The position numbers and the translations under genes were made by a program. A stretch of DNA of 26,977 nt from CAYLWZ01 sp964585805. GTDB taxonomy: Bacteria > Patescibacteriota > Minisyncoccia > Minisyncoccales > GWA2-38-27. Below the pieces are notes generated by a model. That model was not told where the DNA came from, searched no databases, and was given only the letters and a program-made list of their open reading frames with translations. Below, in pieces: positions 19,350 to 26,977 of the stretch (positions are counted from its first letter, which is position 1; every line of letters starts with the position of its first letter). The DNA lies in NCBI GenBank assembly GCA_964585805.1, contig CAZPFE010000004.1, positions 1-26,977 on the forward strand. Direction: 5' to 3'.

Positions 19350-20786
19350 ATGCGAGAAATTGAAACCAAAGTATTGATTATAGGCGGTGGAGCGGCTGGA
19401 CTGAACTCTGCTTTGCATTTAAAAACAAAAGAGGTGATTTTAATAGAAAGGAATGGTTCTAATTCTAAGATTTCTCCTTGGAATTTAATGGTTAAAGAAA
19501 GAGAAGAAATAAAAGAGAAAATTCTGGTTAATGGCAAGAAAAAAAGCAATCCTCAAGTTTTAGACGCTTTTCTTGATTATTATTTTGAAGTAATAGATGA
19601 TCTAAAGAATATTGGGCTTAAATTAAGAAAGTCAAATATAGGTTTAGTGCCTGATTATCGTTTACCAGGGAGCGAAGCAAGAAAAATTTTTCTTCAAAAA
19701 TTAAAAAATAAAGTGAAAATTCTTAAAGGCGAAGTAAAAAGTTTTTTGATTTCTAAAAAAGAGAAGAAGATTAGAGGGGTTAAGGTTTTTCTTTTTTCTT
19801 CTCAAGAGGAAGTAAGGGTATTTTTTGATTATTTAATAATAGCAAGTGGAGGAATGGCTGGGCTTTTTTTATTTAATACAGGAAGTAATGATGTTGATGG
19901 AAGTATTTTGTCTTTAGCTTATGAAGCAGGATTAACTTTAAGAGATTTAGAGTTTTTTATGTTCCATCCTTTTTTAATAACTGATAGAAGGTTTCCTCAA
20001 ATGCTTGTTTCTGGTGAAATCCTGACTAAAATGAGATACGAGAATGAAAGAGGAGAAGAGTTTCTTTCTAAAGAAATTAAAGAAGCGCTGTTAACGAATA
20101 ACCATCATCATATTTTTCCTCAAATGGTGAGAGAGTTTTATCAGCAGTCATTGAAAAGTAAGATTTTTGGCAGATTGGTTTGTTCTTCTCAATGGTTTGA
20201 AAGATTTAAAAGAGAAAATGAGTTTGGATTTATTTTTAGAAGATTTAAAAAAGAAGAAATTGAAAAAATAGAGATTCATCCTGCTTTTCATTTTTCTATT
20301 GGCGGATTGGTAATTAATGAAAAAGCTCAAACAAGCCAAGAGAATGTTTATGCAGCTGGAGAAGTAGCAGCCGGACTCCATGGGGTAAATAGAGTGGGCG
20401 GACTGGCTATTTTAGAGGCTTTGGTTTTTTCAAAAATAGCAGCTTTGGATATTAATAGTAAATTAGAAAAAGAGAAAAAGAAAATTCGTGTTTTTAAGAA
20501 AGATAATTCTATTGAAGAAGTTGGGACAATAGGAATAAGTCAAGAAATGAAAAAATTAGTTTGGCAAAATTTAGGACCAATGAAAAATAAAGAAAAATTA
20601 GAAAATTTTCAAGATTATTTAAAAAAGAAAAAAAGAAAGACATCTCAAGAAAAATTAATAGAAAAGATTGTTCAAATATCTTTATTAAGAAAGAATTCTA
20701 TTGGTTCTTTTTATAGAGATGACTTAAAAGAAAACAAAAAGGCACCTTCTTCTTTTTTAGTAAAAAAAGAGATAGTTTTTAAATGA
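19350..20786 (+). CDS. FAD-dependent oxidoreductase of the L-aspartate oxidase / fumarate reductase flavoprotein family
   Basis: The N-terminal FAD fold begins with VLIIGGGAAGLNSALHL and an acidic ILIER-type end of the second strand. The middle carries FDYLIIASGGMAGLF and FMFHPFLIT. HPAFHFSIGGLVIN and NVYAAGEVAAGLHGVNRVGGLAILEALVFSKIAA match the FAD and substrate blocks of NadB and fumarate reductase. The C-terminal helical domain (ISQEMKKLVWQNLGPMKN through RKNSIGSFYRDDL) is NadB-like but diverged from the usual RESRG-H-R-D-P. At 478 aa the capping domain is shortened. No nadA or nadC is nearby. The operon with ilvE and tyrA-pheA hints at an amino- or aromatic-acid substrate, which the sequence alone cannot settle. 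Confidence 0.8.
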   Translation: MREIETKVLIIGGGAAGLNSALHLKTKEVILIERNGSNSKISPWNLMVKEREEIKEKILVNGKKKSNPQVLDAFLDYYFEVIDDLKNIGLKLRKSNIGLVPDYRLPGSEARKIFLQKLKNKVKILKGEVKSFLISKKEKKIRGVKVFLFSSQEEVRVFFDYLIIASGGMAGLFLFNTGSNDVDGSILSLAYEAGLTLRDLEFFMFHPFLITDRRFPQMLVSGEILTKMRYENERGEEFLSKEIKEALLTNNHHHIFPQMVREFYQQSLKSKIFGRLVCSSQWFERFKRENEFGFIFRRFKKEEIEKIEIHPAFHFSIGGLVINEKAQTSQENVYAAGEVAAGLHGVNRVGGLAILEALVFSKIAALDINSKLEKEKKKIRVFKKDNSIEEVGTIGISQEMKKLVWQNLGPMKNKEKLENFQDYLKKKKRKTSQEKLIEKIVQISLLRKNSIGSFYRDDLKENKKAPSSFLVKKEIVFK

Positions 20787-20795
20787 TTTTTATTT

Positions 20796-22514
20796 ATGAA
20801 AGGAAATAAACATAAAAAGAAAAACTTGAAAAACACAAGAAGTCCTTTAATAGGTATTATTGGGGGCAAAGGAAAGATGGGTAACTGGTTTAAAATGTTT
20901 TTTGAGAAAGAGGGTTTGGAAGTAATAATTTCAGATAAAGACACTTCTCTTTCTAATTTTGAACTTGCTCAAAAAGCAGATATTGTGATTGTTTCTGTTC
21001 CTATTAAAGAGAGTGTACAGATTATTAAAGAAGTGAGGAGTTATATTAAAAAAGACGCTTTATTAACAGATTTTACTTCATTGAAATTAAAACAGACAGA
21101 GGCTTTAAAAAAATCTAAAGGCGGGGCTTTGGGTATGCATCCTCTTTTCGGTCCTTTAGTATCAGATTTAAGCAATCAGGTAATTGTTTTTTGTAGAGTA
21201 AAAGATAATTATTGGGTAAAGTTTTTACAGAATTTTTTTATTAAGAAAGGAGCAAAAATTATAGAGATTTCTCCTCGTGAACATGATAGACAAATGGCAA
21301 TGATTCAAGCCTTGATTCATTTTACGAATATTAGTATAGCAAGAACTCTTTATACTCAAAAAATTAATTCTAAAAGCCCTCTTCTAACTCCTGTTTTTCG
21401 GCTTCAAAGTTTAATTATTGGCAGAATTTTAAGTCAAAATCCACGTCTTTATGCTGAATTAGAGATAGAAAATCCTTATTTTAAAAGAATTTTAACTGAG
21501 TTTGAAAAGCAAAGCAGATTATTATCAATAGATATTAAAAAGAAAAATTCTAAAGGTTTTATCAGGAAGTTTATTCAAACTGCTTCTTATTTAGAAGGAT
21601 TTCGAGAAATTGCCCAAATAAAATCAAATGAAGTTTTAAAAGTTCTTGAACATCAACCTATTAAAATTAAGGAATCAAAAACAAGAATATCTTTGAAAGA
21701 AGGGGAGTATAAAGTGGGATTTTTAGGTCCAGAAGGCACTTTTTCTCATCAAGCAGTCTTAAGTATTTTTCCCCAAGAAAAGAATATTTTTCCATTTTTG
21801 ACAATCAAGGATGTGTTTGAAGCAGTGAATAATGGTGAAATAGAAGTTGGAGTTGTCCCGGCTGAAAATAGTAATAATGGTATGGTTGCTGAAACAATAA
21901 ACAGGTTGATTGAATACCCCTTAAAAGTAAGCGGCTCTTTTAATCATAGAATTCATCATTGTTTATTAGCAAGAACAAATCATATAAAAGAAATAAAGAT
22001 TATCAAGAGTCATCCTCAAGCCTTAGAGCAATGTCGTCATTGGTTAGAATCGCATTTTCAGAAAGTTAAGATAGAAAGTGTTTCCAGCACTACATCTTCT
22101 ATTTTAGAAAGCAAGGATCCGAAAGTGGCTTTTATTGCTTCTAAAGCGGCAGCTGAAATTTATAATCTTAAAATTTTGGCAGAAAATATAGAAGATGTGA
22201 GAGAAAATTTTACTAAATTTTATTTAATTTCTTCAGATTTAAATAAATATTTTATCAAAAAATTAAAGGCAAGAAAAACATTAATTTTATATGCTGTTTA
22301 TGATAGAGTTGGTATTTTAAGAGATGTTTTAGATGTTTTTGCCAAAAATAATATAAACTTGACTTGTCTTCATTCTGTTCCTTCTCGTCTTAAGCCATGG
22401 GATTATTATTTTTTCCAAGAAGTTGAAATTCCTTATTTTTCTCCGACCTTACAGAAAGTAATAAAAGAGGTTAGTAGATATTGTCCTATAATAAGAATTT
22501 TAGGGGCTAGCTGA
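20796..22514 (+). CDS. Bifunctional prephenate dehydrogenase / prephenate dehydratase with ACT domain
   Basis: One protein for both branches after prephenate: TyrA gives hydroxyphenylpyruvate (Tyr), PheA gives phenylpyruvate (Phe). The TyrA part has the NAD motif IIGGKGKMG near residue 22, MHPLFGP with H115, and REHDRQMAMIQALIHFTN. The PheA part starts near 306 (VGFLGPEGTFSHQA), with VVPAENSNNGMVAETI and SHPQALEQCRHWL. The catalytic motif is TKF (473-475) where TRF is usual. The final ACT domain has HSVP (526-529) where ESRP normally binds Phe. There is no chorismate mutase domain at the start or in the linker (about 275-305). Similar domain order, with an added mutase, is known in Archaeoglobus. 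It ends with a TGA stop. Confidence 0.93.
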   Translation: MKGNKHKKKNLKNTRSPLIGIIGGKGKMGNWFKMFFEKEGLEVIISDKDTSLSNFELAQKADIVIVSVPIKESVQIIKEVRSYIKKDALLTDFTSLKLKQTEALKKSKGGALGMHPLFGPLVSDLSNQVIVFCRVKDNYWVKFLQNFFIKKGAKIIEISPREHDRQMAMIQALIHFTNISIARTLYTQKINSKSPLLTPVFRLQSLIIGRILSQNPRLYAELEIENPYFKRILTEFEKQSRLLSIDIKKKNSKGFIRKFIQTASYLEGFREIAQIKSNEVLKVLEHQPIKIKESKTRISLKEGEYKVGFLGPEGTFSHQAVLSIFPQEKNIFPFLTIKDVFEAVNNGEIEVGVVPAENSNNGMVAETINRLIEYPLKVSGSFNHRIHHCLLARTNHIKEIKIIKSHPQALEQCRHWLESHFQKVKIESVSSTTSSILESKDPKVAFIASKAAAEIYNLKILAENIEDVRENFTKFYLISSDLNKYFIKKLKARKTLILYAVYDRVGILRDVLDVFAKNNINLTCLHSVPSRLKPWDYYFFQEVEIPYFSPTLQKVIKEVSRYCPIIRILGAS

Positions 22515-22530
22515 TGAAACATTAATATAG

Positions 22531-22558
22531 GAAATTACTTGAAATGGGTAGTAATTTC
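22531..22558 (+). promoter_or_regulatory. Inverted repeat overlapping the lepB promoter
   Basis: GAAATTACT (22531-22539) and AGTAATTTC (22550-22558) form a perfect 9-bp inverted repeat with a 10-base centre. It covers the -35 and most of the spacer of the promoter below. It could be a repressor operator, or a weak hairpin ending the tyrA-pheA transcript. Confidence 0.45.
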
Positions 22559-22567
22559 TGTTATCAT
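22539..22567 (+). promoter_or_regulatory. Sigma-70-type promoter for lepB
   Basis: TTGAAA (22539-22544) and TATCAT (22562-22567) are 17 bases apart and lie 38 bases before the lepB ATG. It starts about 25 bases after the tyrA-pheA stop, so lepB-hisS probably forms a new transcript. Confidence 0.5.
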
Positions 22568-22605
22568 TTTTAAAATAATACTTGAAATTGCTAAAAAATA
22601 GAATT

Positions 22606-23163
22606 ATGATTAAAAAATTTTTTCTTTTTCTTTTTGAAATTATTAAGATATCTTTTATTGCTGCGGCGATAGTTATTCCGATAAGATATTTTTTGTTCCA
22701 GCCATTTTTTGTAAGGGGTGAATCAATGGCTCCAACCTTTGAAAATGGTGATTATCTAATAGTAGATGAAATCAGTTATAGATTTAGAGAGCCAAAAAGA
22801 GGGGAAGTAGTTGTTTTTAAATACCCAAAAGATACTTCTCAAAGATTTATAAAAAGAATAATTGGTTTGCCGGGAGAAACGGTTGAGATTAAAAATGGAA
22901 AAGTAGAGATTTATAAAAATAACAAAAAAATAGTTTTAGATGAATCCTCCTACCTTAATTCTGATATTTTTACGCAGGGCGATTTGAAAGTGTTTTTAAA
23001 AAAAGATGAGTATTTTGTAATGGGCGATAATCGTCCCTTTTCCTATGATTCACGGAGATTTGGAGTTGTTCCTAAAAAAGATATTATTGGAAGGGTTATT
23101 TTAAGATTTTCTCCTTATTCTTTGCCTTACCTTTCTATTTTTAATAAAGTTCCAAATTATTAA
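22606..23163 (+). CDS. lepB: Signal peptidase I
   Basis: Membrane serine protease that removes signal peptides from exported proteins. I chose the ATG at 22606 over an in-frame TTG at 22582, because it gives a compact N-terminal membrane helix (about residues 5-31). With this start the catalytic Ser is S40 in VRGESMAPTF and the general-base Lys is K83 in RFIKRIIGLPGE. The later boxes are EYFVMGDNRPFSYDSR and RFGVVPKKDIIGRV. The product is 185 aa with one membrane segment, as in many Gram-positive-type enzymes. hisS follows after 26 bases. A promoter-like sequence with an overlapping inverted repeat lies upstream. Confidence 0.95.
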   Translation: MIKKFFLFLFEIIKISFIAAAIVIPIRYFLFQPFFVRGESMAPTFENGDYLIVDEISYRFREPKRGEVVVFKYPKDTSQRFIKRIIGLPGETVEIKNGKVEIYKNNKKIVLDESSYLNSDIFTQGDLKVFLKKDEYFVMGDNRPFSYDSRRFGVVPKKDIIGRVILRFSPYSLPYLSIFNKVPNY

Positions 23164-23189
23164 AAAACAATGTTAATAAAATAATTTTT

Positions 23190-24542
23190 ATGCCGAAACA
23201 AATAAAATTTCAAACTCCTAAAGGAATGCACGATATTTTACCTGCAGATCAGGTTTATTATCAAAAGATCTATGATGTCGTATTTGAGGCAGCAAATTTT
23301 TATAATTTTGGGAAAATTGATACGCCGATATTAGAGGACACAGATTTATTTTCTCGGAGCGTTGGAGTAGCCACAGATATAATTAAGAAAGAAATGTACA
23401 CTTTAAAAACTAAAGGAGGTGATTGTTTAAGTTTAAGACCAGAAGGAACAGCGCCAATTGCAAGGGCGTATATTCAACATGGAATGGCAAATATTTCTCA
23501 GCCTGTAAAGTTGTGGTATTTTGGTCCCTTTTTCCGGTATGAAAAACCTCAAGCAGGAAGATATCGTCAGTTTTGGCAGTTTAGTTTTGAAGTTTTAGGA
23601 GAAAAAGATGGTGTTATAGATGCTCAAATTATTCAAATCATTTATGATATTTTACAAGAGTTAAAAGTTAGAGATTTAATTGTAGATATTAATAGTATTG
23701 GTTGTGATCAGTGTAGACCTTATTATAAAAAACTTTTGACTAGATATTTTAAACCGCGGGAATCATATTTATGTCGTGATTGTAAGCGACGGTTAAAAGA
23801 AAATGTGTTAAGAATTTTAGATTGTAAAGAAGAAAAGTGTCAGGCAATTATAGAAGAGGCGCCTCAATCTTTAAATTATTTATGCGACGATTGTCGGTCT
23901 CATTTTAAATCAGTAATAGAATTCTTAGATGAACTTGAGATTCCTTACAATCTTAATCCTTATTTAGTTAGAGGATTAGATTATTATACTAAAACAGTTT
24001 TTGAGATTTTTCTTCAAGAAAAAGAGGAGAAAGGCGGGTTAGAGAAAAAAGAAGTAGAGAAAGGAGAAGAAAGAAAGGAGGAAGGAGAAGAAGAAAGAAA
24101 AAAGAAGGCTTTAGCAGGAGGAGGAAGATACGATAAATTAGTAAGTTTATTGGGAGGGAAAGATATACCAGCAGCAGGTGGAGGAGTTGGCGTGGAAAGG
24201 TTGATTGAAATAATAAAGACTCAGGATGTAAAAATACAAGACAAAGAAAAAAGTCAAGTTTTTTTAGCTCAACTTGGTCAATTAGCAAAAAGAAAAAGTT
24301 TAAAAATATTAAGAGAATTTAGGAAAAACAAAATCAAAGTTCTTGAGGCATTTGGTAAAGATTCATTGAAAGTTCAATTAAATAGGGCTCATAATTTAGG
24401 AGTTAAATATACTTTAATTTTAGGACAGAAAGAAGCGTTAGAGAATGAAATTATTATTAGAGATATGGAAACAGGAAAGCAAGAAATAGTAAAAATAGAA
24501 AAGATTGTAGAAACGATAAAAAATAAATTAAAGAAGAAGTAG
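23190..24542 (+). CDS. hisS: Histidyl-tRNA synthetase
   Basis: Class II aminoacyl-tRNA synthetase that charges tRNA-His. Motif 1 lies in PKGMHDILPADQ and the following helix. Motif 2 is FRYEKPQAGRYRQFWQF. The His-specific blocks are LVRGLDYYTKTVFEIF and ALAGGGRYDKL, and motif 3 is GGGVGVERLI. A zinc-finger-like set of Cys (CDQC, CRDCKRRL, CDDC) lies around residues 173-236. The C-terminal anticodon-binding domain runs from about 348. Residues 276-306 are an insertion made almost wholly of Glu, Lys, Gly and Arg between two conserved blocks that are normally only a few residues apart. The length of 450 aa is otherwise normal. A tRNA-Val gene follows 31 bases later. Confidence 0.97.
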   Translation: MPKQIKFQTPKGMHDILPADQVYYQKIYDVVFEAANFYNFGKIDTPILEDTDLFSRSVGVATDIIKKEMYTLKTKGGDCLSLRPEGTAPIARAYIQHGMANISQPVKLWYFGPFFRYEKPQAGRYRQFWQFSFEVLGEKDGVIDAQIIQIIYDILQELKVRDLIVDINSIGCDQCRPYYKKLLTRYFKPRESYLCRDCKRRLKENVLRILDCKEEKCQAIIEEAPQSLNYLCDDCRSHFKSVIEFLDELEIPYNLNPYLVRGLDYYTKTVFEIFLQEKEEKGGLEKKEVEKGEERKEEGEEERKKKALAGGGRYDKLVSLLGGKDIPAAGGGVGVERLIEIIKTQDVKIQDKEKSQVFLAQLGQLAKRKSLKILREFRKNKIKVLEAFGKDSLKVQLNRAHNLGVKYTLILGQKEALENEIIIRDMETGKQEIVKIEKIVETIKNKLKKK

Positions 24543-24573
24543 ATTTTAAATCTAAGATAATCCATAAGCATTT

Positions 24574-24646
24574 GCGCGTATAGCTCAGGGGTTAGAGCGT
24601 CCGTTTCACATGCGGAAGGTCGCTGGTTCAAATCCAGCTACGCGCA
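24574..24646 (+). tRNA. tRNA-Val (anticodon CAC)
   Basis: A full cloverleaf is visible. The acceptor stem GCGCGTA/TACGCGC has seven perfect pairs. The D arm is GCTC/GAGC, the anticodon stem TCCGT/GCGGA with loop TTCACAT, and the T arm GCTGG/CCAGC with loop TTCAAAT. Anticodon CAC reads GUG. The discriminator is A and the next bases are TCA, so the 3' CCA is not encoded and must be added enzymatically. Confidence 0.97.
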
Positions 24647-24665
24647 TCATTGGAATTTGATCGAC

Positions 24666-24705
24666 TTTTTTGTGGGCGTCGTCCGTACAGCGCCGTCCAC
24701 AAAAA
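24666..24705 (+). terminator. Hairpin terminator after tRNA-Val
   Basis: TTTTTGTGG (24666-24674) pairs with CCACAAAAA (24697-24705). The stem continues inward with C-G and G-U pairs and one mismatch, closing a small loop near 24682-24688. The stem-loop is far more GC-rich than its surroundings and lies 20 bases after the tRNA, fitting a processing or termination signal. It lacks a long T run on the 3' side of the + strand, so termination strength is uncertain. Confidence 0.5.
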
Positions 24706-24749
24706 TGGCTCTTGGTAATTGAATTTTTCTGATTAGATTTTAACTTTTT

Positions 24750-25721
24750 ATGACAGATTTATTAGATGATTTTTTTATTTTAGAAAAGATTAAATTAAAA
24801 CAACCATTTAATCTTTTTTTGACTGTTCAAGATTTGCGAAATTCTTATCCTGGTTTTGAAATTTATGAGTACGCTTTTGATAGAAATAAATTTTTTCTTG
24901 TTTTAGAAAGAGATAATGTTGTTTTGCCTGTAGTTGTCTTGGCTAATTCAATAATTAATCCAGAAATTAAAATTTATATTCCTCTTACCTTTCAAAGAAA
25001 AGCGAATAATTTAAAGTGGATAATTGAGAAAGTTAAAAAAGTATTAAATTTAGATATTGATTTAAATAAATTTTATCAGAAAGCGAAGAGAGATAAAGTT
25101 TTAAAAAAAGTTATTAGAGATCTCCAAGGATTAACCTTTCCTGCTACTCCTACTTATTTTGAATCTTTGGTAAGGGCAATTATTGAACAGCAGTTGTCTT
25201 ATAATCTAACAATAATCATTGAAAATCGTTTTATAAAAAAATTTGGTTCATTTATTAAAATTGGTAAAATAAAATATTTTGCTTTTCCTAATCCAAAAAG
25301 ATTAGCAGTGGCTAAAGATAACGAATTTCAATCTTGTGGTTTAAGCCAAAGAAAAGGGGAATATATTAGAAGATTGTCTCGACAAATTATTGAAGGAAAA
25401 TTGAATTTTAAAGAATTAAATCAATTGGATGACAAGTTGCTTATTCAAGAATTAAAAAGAATTAAGGGAGTAGGTCAATGGACAGCCGAATATGTGTTGG
25501 TTAGGGGTTTCAGAAGAATAAATTTTACTCCTTTAGATGATCTTTTTTTAAAAAAGATAGTTGCTTATTATTATTTTAAGAATAAGAAAAAGGTTAAAGA
25601 TATTTCTCGGTTAGAAATGGAAAAAATTTTTTCAGAAATTTCTGAATTCAGCGGTTTGGCTTCTTTTTATCTGCTTAGTCATTATAATTTAAAAGTTAAA
25701 AATAAAGTTAATAATGATTGA
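24750..25721 (+). CDS. AlkA-like DNA-3-methyladenine glycosylase (HhH-GPD family)
   Basis: Base-excision repair enzyme that removes alkylated purines. The C-terminal two-thirds carries the HhH-GPD fold. FESLVRAIIEQQLSY begins it, GLSQRKGEYIRRLSRQI follows, and the helix-hairpin-helix is LKRIKGVGQWTAEYVLVRG. The catalytic Asp lies in FTPLDDLFLKK. The N-terminal ~120 residues resemble the beta-rich AlkA N-domain but are weakly conserved. At 323 aa it is a little longer than E. coli AlkA (about 280). Its last eight bases overlap tgt, so the two are translationally coupled. It is the only DNA-repair glycosylase in the window. Confidence 0.88.
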   Translation: MTDLLDDFFILEKIKLKQPFNLFLTVQDLRNSYPGFEIYEYAFDRNKFFLVLERDNVVLPVVVLANSIINPEIKIYIPLTFQRKANNLKWIIEKVKKVLNLDIDLNKFYQKAKRDKVLKKVIRDLQGLTFPATPTYFESLVRAIIEQQLSYNLTIIIENRFIKKFGSFIKIGKIKYFAFPNPKRLAVAKDNEFQSCGLSQRKGEYIRRLSRQIIEGKLNFKELNQLDDKLLIQELKRIKGVGQWTAEYVLVRGFRRINFTPLDDLFLKKIVAYYYFKNKKKVKDISRLEMEKIFSEISEFSGLASFYLLSHYNLKVKNKVNND

Positions 25722-26862
25722 ATTTAAAATTATCAAGAAATCAAAAAAAAGCAAAGCAAGATTAGGAATAATTAAGACGCCGCATGGGATTATTAGGACG
25801 CCTTCTTGGGTTCCGGTTGCTACTCAGGCAGTTGTTAAAACCTTAACTTCTGAGGAAGTTAAAAAAGCAAAATCTCAAATTTTAATTTGTAATACCTTTC
25901 ATCTTCACTTAAAGCCTGGAGAAAGAATTATTGAAAAAGAAGGTGGTTTGCATAATTTTATGAATTGGCAGTTTCCTCTAATGACTGATTCAGGCGGATT
26001 TCAAGTGTTTAGTTTAGGATTTGGCAGAGATTTAGGAGTGGGGAAGGTTTTAAAATATTTTCCTGAAAATTCCTTGGTAGAAGTTATTGAAGCAAAAAAA
26101 CAACCCAAAAATCTTAAAATTACCCCTGAAGGTGTTTATTTTAAATCTTTTATTGATGGTAAAGAACTTTTTTTAGGACCAAAAGAATCAATTAAAATTC
26201 AGGAAAAATTAGGAGCAGATATAATTTTTGCTTTTGATGAGTGCACATCTCCTTTGTGTTCTTTTGATTATGCGAAAAAATCTTTGGAGAGAACGAATAA
26301 GTGGGCTAAGATTTGCTTGAAAGTAAAAAGGTCTAATCAATCTATATTTGGGATTATTCAGGGATCTCGTTATAAAAATTTGCGTCAAGAAAGTGCCAAA
26401 TTTATCAATTCCTTGGGTTTCGATGGCTTTGGTATTGGCGGTGATTTAGGAAAAACAAAAAAAGAAATGAAAAAGATATTAACTTGGGTAATTCCTTTTT
26501 TAGATGAAAGAAAACCGCGTCATCTTTTAGGAATAGGGAAGTTAGAAGACATAGAAAATATAATTAAATTAGGAATTGATACTTTTGATTGCATTGTTCC
26601 TACCCGTTACGGTAGGCATGGTATTGCTTTTACTAGTCAAGGGAGAATAGATTTAGGAAAAAGAAAGTTTTTGAATGACAAAAATCCAATAGATAAAAAG
26701 TGTTCTTGTTATGTTTGTCAAAATTACCGACGAAATTATATTAGTCATCTTTTTCGAGCAGGCGAAGTTACTGCTAATAGATTGATAACTTTTCATAATA
26801 TTTACTTCTTTAATTCTTTTGTTGAAAAAATGAGAAAAAAAATTAGAGAAGGGAAATTATAA
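25714..26862 (+). CDS. tgt: tRNA-guanine transglycosylase
   Basis: Exchanges guanine at tRNA position 34 for a queuine precursor in GUN anticodons. Visible are the active-site Asp D92 in MTDSGGFQVFSL, FDECTSP, GFGIGGDLGKTKKEM and RHLLGIG. The nucleophilic Asp D292 lies in FDCIVPTRYGRHG. The zinc site is C330, C332 and C335 (KCSCYVC) with H361 in ITFHNIYF. At 382 aa the length is normal; residues 105-150 hold a loop that is longer than in the E. coli enzyme. No other queuosine genes are present here, so the precursor may be salvaged (inference). It starts inside the end of the AlkA-like gene. Confidence 0.96.
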   Translation: MIEFKIIKKSKKSKARLGIIKTPHGIIRTPSWVPVATQAVVKTLTSEEVKKAKSQILICNTFHLHLKPGERIIEKEGGLHNFMNWQFPLMTDSGGFQVFSLGFGRDLGVGKVLKYFPENSLVEVIEAKKQPKNLKITPEGVYFKSFIDGKELFLGPKESIKIQEKLGADIIFAFDECTSPLCSFDYAKKSLERTNKWAKICLKVKRSNQSIFGIIQGSRYKNLRQESAKFINSLGFDGFGIGGDLGKTKKEMKKILTWVIPFLDERKPRHLLGIGKLEDIENIIKLGIDTFDCIVPTRYGRHGIAFTSQGRIDLGKRKFLNDKNPIDKKCSCYVCQNYRRNYISHLFRAGEVTANRLITFHNIYFFNSFVEKMRKKIREGKL

Positions 26863-26884
26863 ATTTTGCAAATTTTTTTAATTT

Positions 26885-26977
26885 GTACTACCTAACCAAT
26901 TCGGCAACAAAATTGATTTAATCATTAATTTTCCCATCCCCCTCCTTTCTCCTCCCCCTTCCCAAAGGGAAGGGGGA
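26885..26977 (+). mobile_element. Partial copy of MITE-like GC-rich hairpin repeat (right copy)
   Basis: The end GTACTACCTAACC starts 22 bases after the tgt stop and matches the complete element's left end at 19 of 25 positions. Its interior runs into the same CCCATCCCCCTCC pyrimidine stretch and then a hairpin, CCCCCTTCCC with GGGAAGGGGG, like that at 18072-18100. It leaves the window before the other end. It has the same orientation as the complete copy and the opposite one to the copy at 1-211. Confidence 0.68.

Noticed and set aside
24389..24631. Minus-strand frame of 80 codons
   Set aside because: It runs antisense through the tRNA-Val gene and the 3' end of hisS, so it is a shadow.

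Overview
The window is about 27 kb of very AT-rich DNA, dominated by short, tightly spaced genes on the + strand. TGA is used as a normal stop (atpC, tyrA-pheA), so the code is standard. Several families are streamlined: a short ATP synthase epsilon subunit, a short RecJ-like DHH protein and a transketolase subunit without its C-terminal domain. Shine-Dalgarno sequences are nearly absent, the one tRNA lacks an encoded CCA, and an orphan TraG/HerA-type ATPase is present. Together these suggest a Candidate Phyla Radiation (Patescibacteria) bacterium, probably Parcubacteria-like. This placement is inference; no rRNA gene is present to confirm it.

Layout. 1-211: end of a dispersed repeat element. 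253-4730: atpD, atpC, rnhB, rpmF, nusB, rnc and rpsP (energy, translation, RNA processing). 4813-7901: two unknown small proteins around a strong terminator, then a membrane-anchored TraG/HerA-like ATPase. 7962-9230: ftsA. 9235-14470: an envelope sugar cluster with a phosphoglycosyltransferase, a split diverged transketolase-like pair, a DegT/PglE-type aminotransferase and a PglF/WbpM-type dehydratase. 14474-17317: pgk, a recJ-like gene and an RNase HI gene. 17359-17716: RNase P RNA, the only minus-strand gene, convergent with RNase HI and sharing a bidirectional terminator. 17740-18430: no protein gene, but a complete 306-bp MITE-like element with terminal inverted repeats and a 9-bp direct flank. 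18431-22514: a tight amino-acid operon of ilvE, a NadB/fumarate-reductase-like flavoprotein and a tyrA-pheA fusion. 22606-24646: lepB, hisS and tRNA-Val(CAC). 24750-26862: an AlkA-like glycosylase overlapping tgt. 26885-end: the start of another copy of the repeat element.

How the parts work together. The sugar cluster should activate and aminate a nucleotide sugar and load it on a lipid carrier, with the transketolase-like pair as the unusual step. The ilvE/tyrA-pheA operon could turn prephenate into Phe and Tyr, which is notable in a lineage usually poor in amino-acid synthesis.

Best leads for something undescribed are the GC-rich hairpin MITE family (three copies here), the 21-bp helix directly upstream of rnc (possible RNase III autoregulation), the diverged split transketolase, the TyrA-PheA fusion with altered catalytic and allosteric motifs, and the matching absence of the GGU loop in RNase P RNA and of CCA in the tRNA gene.
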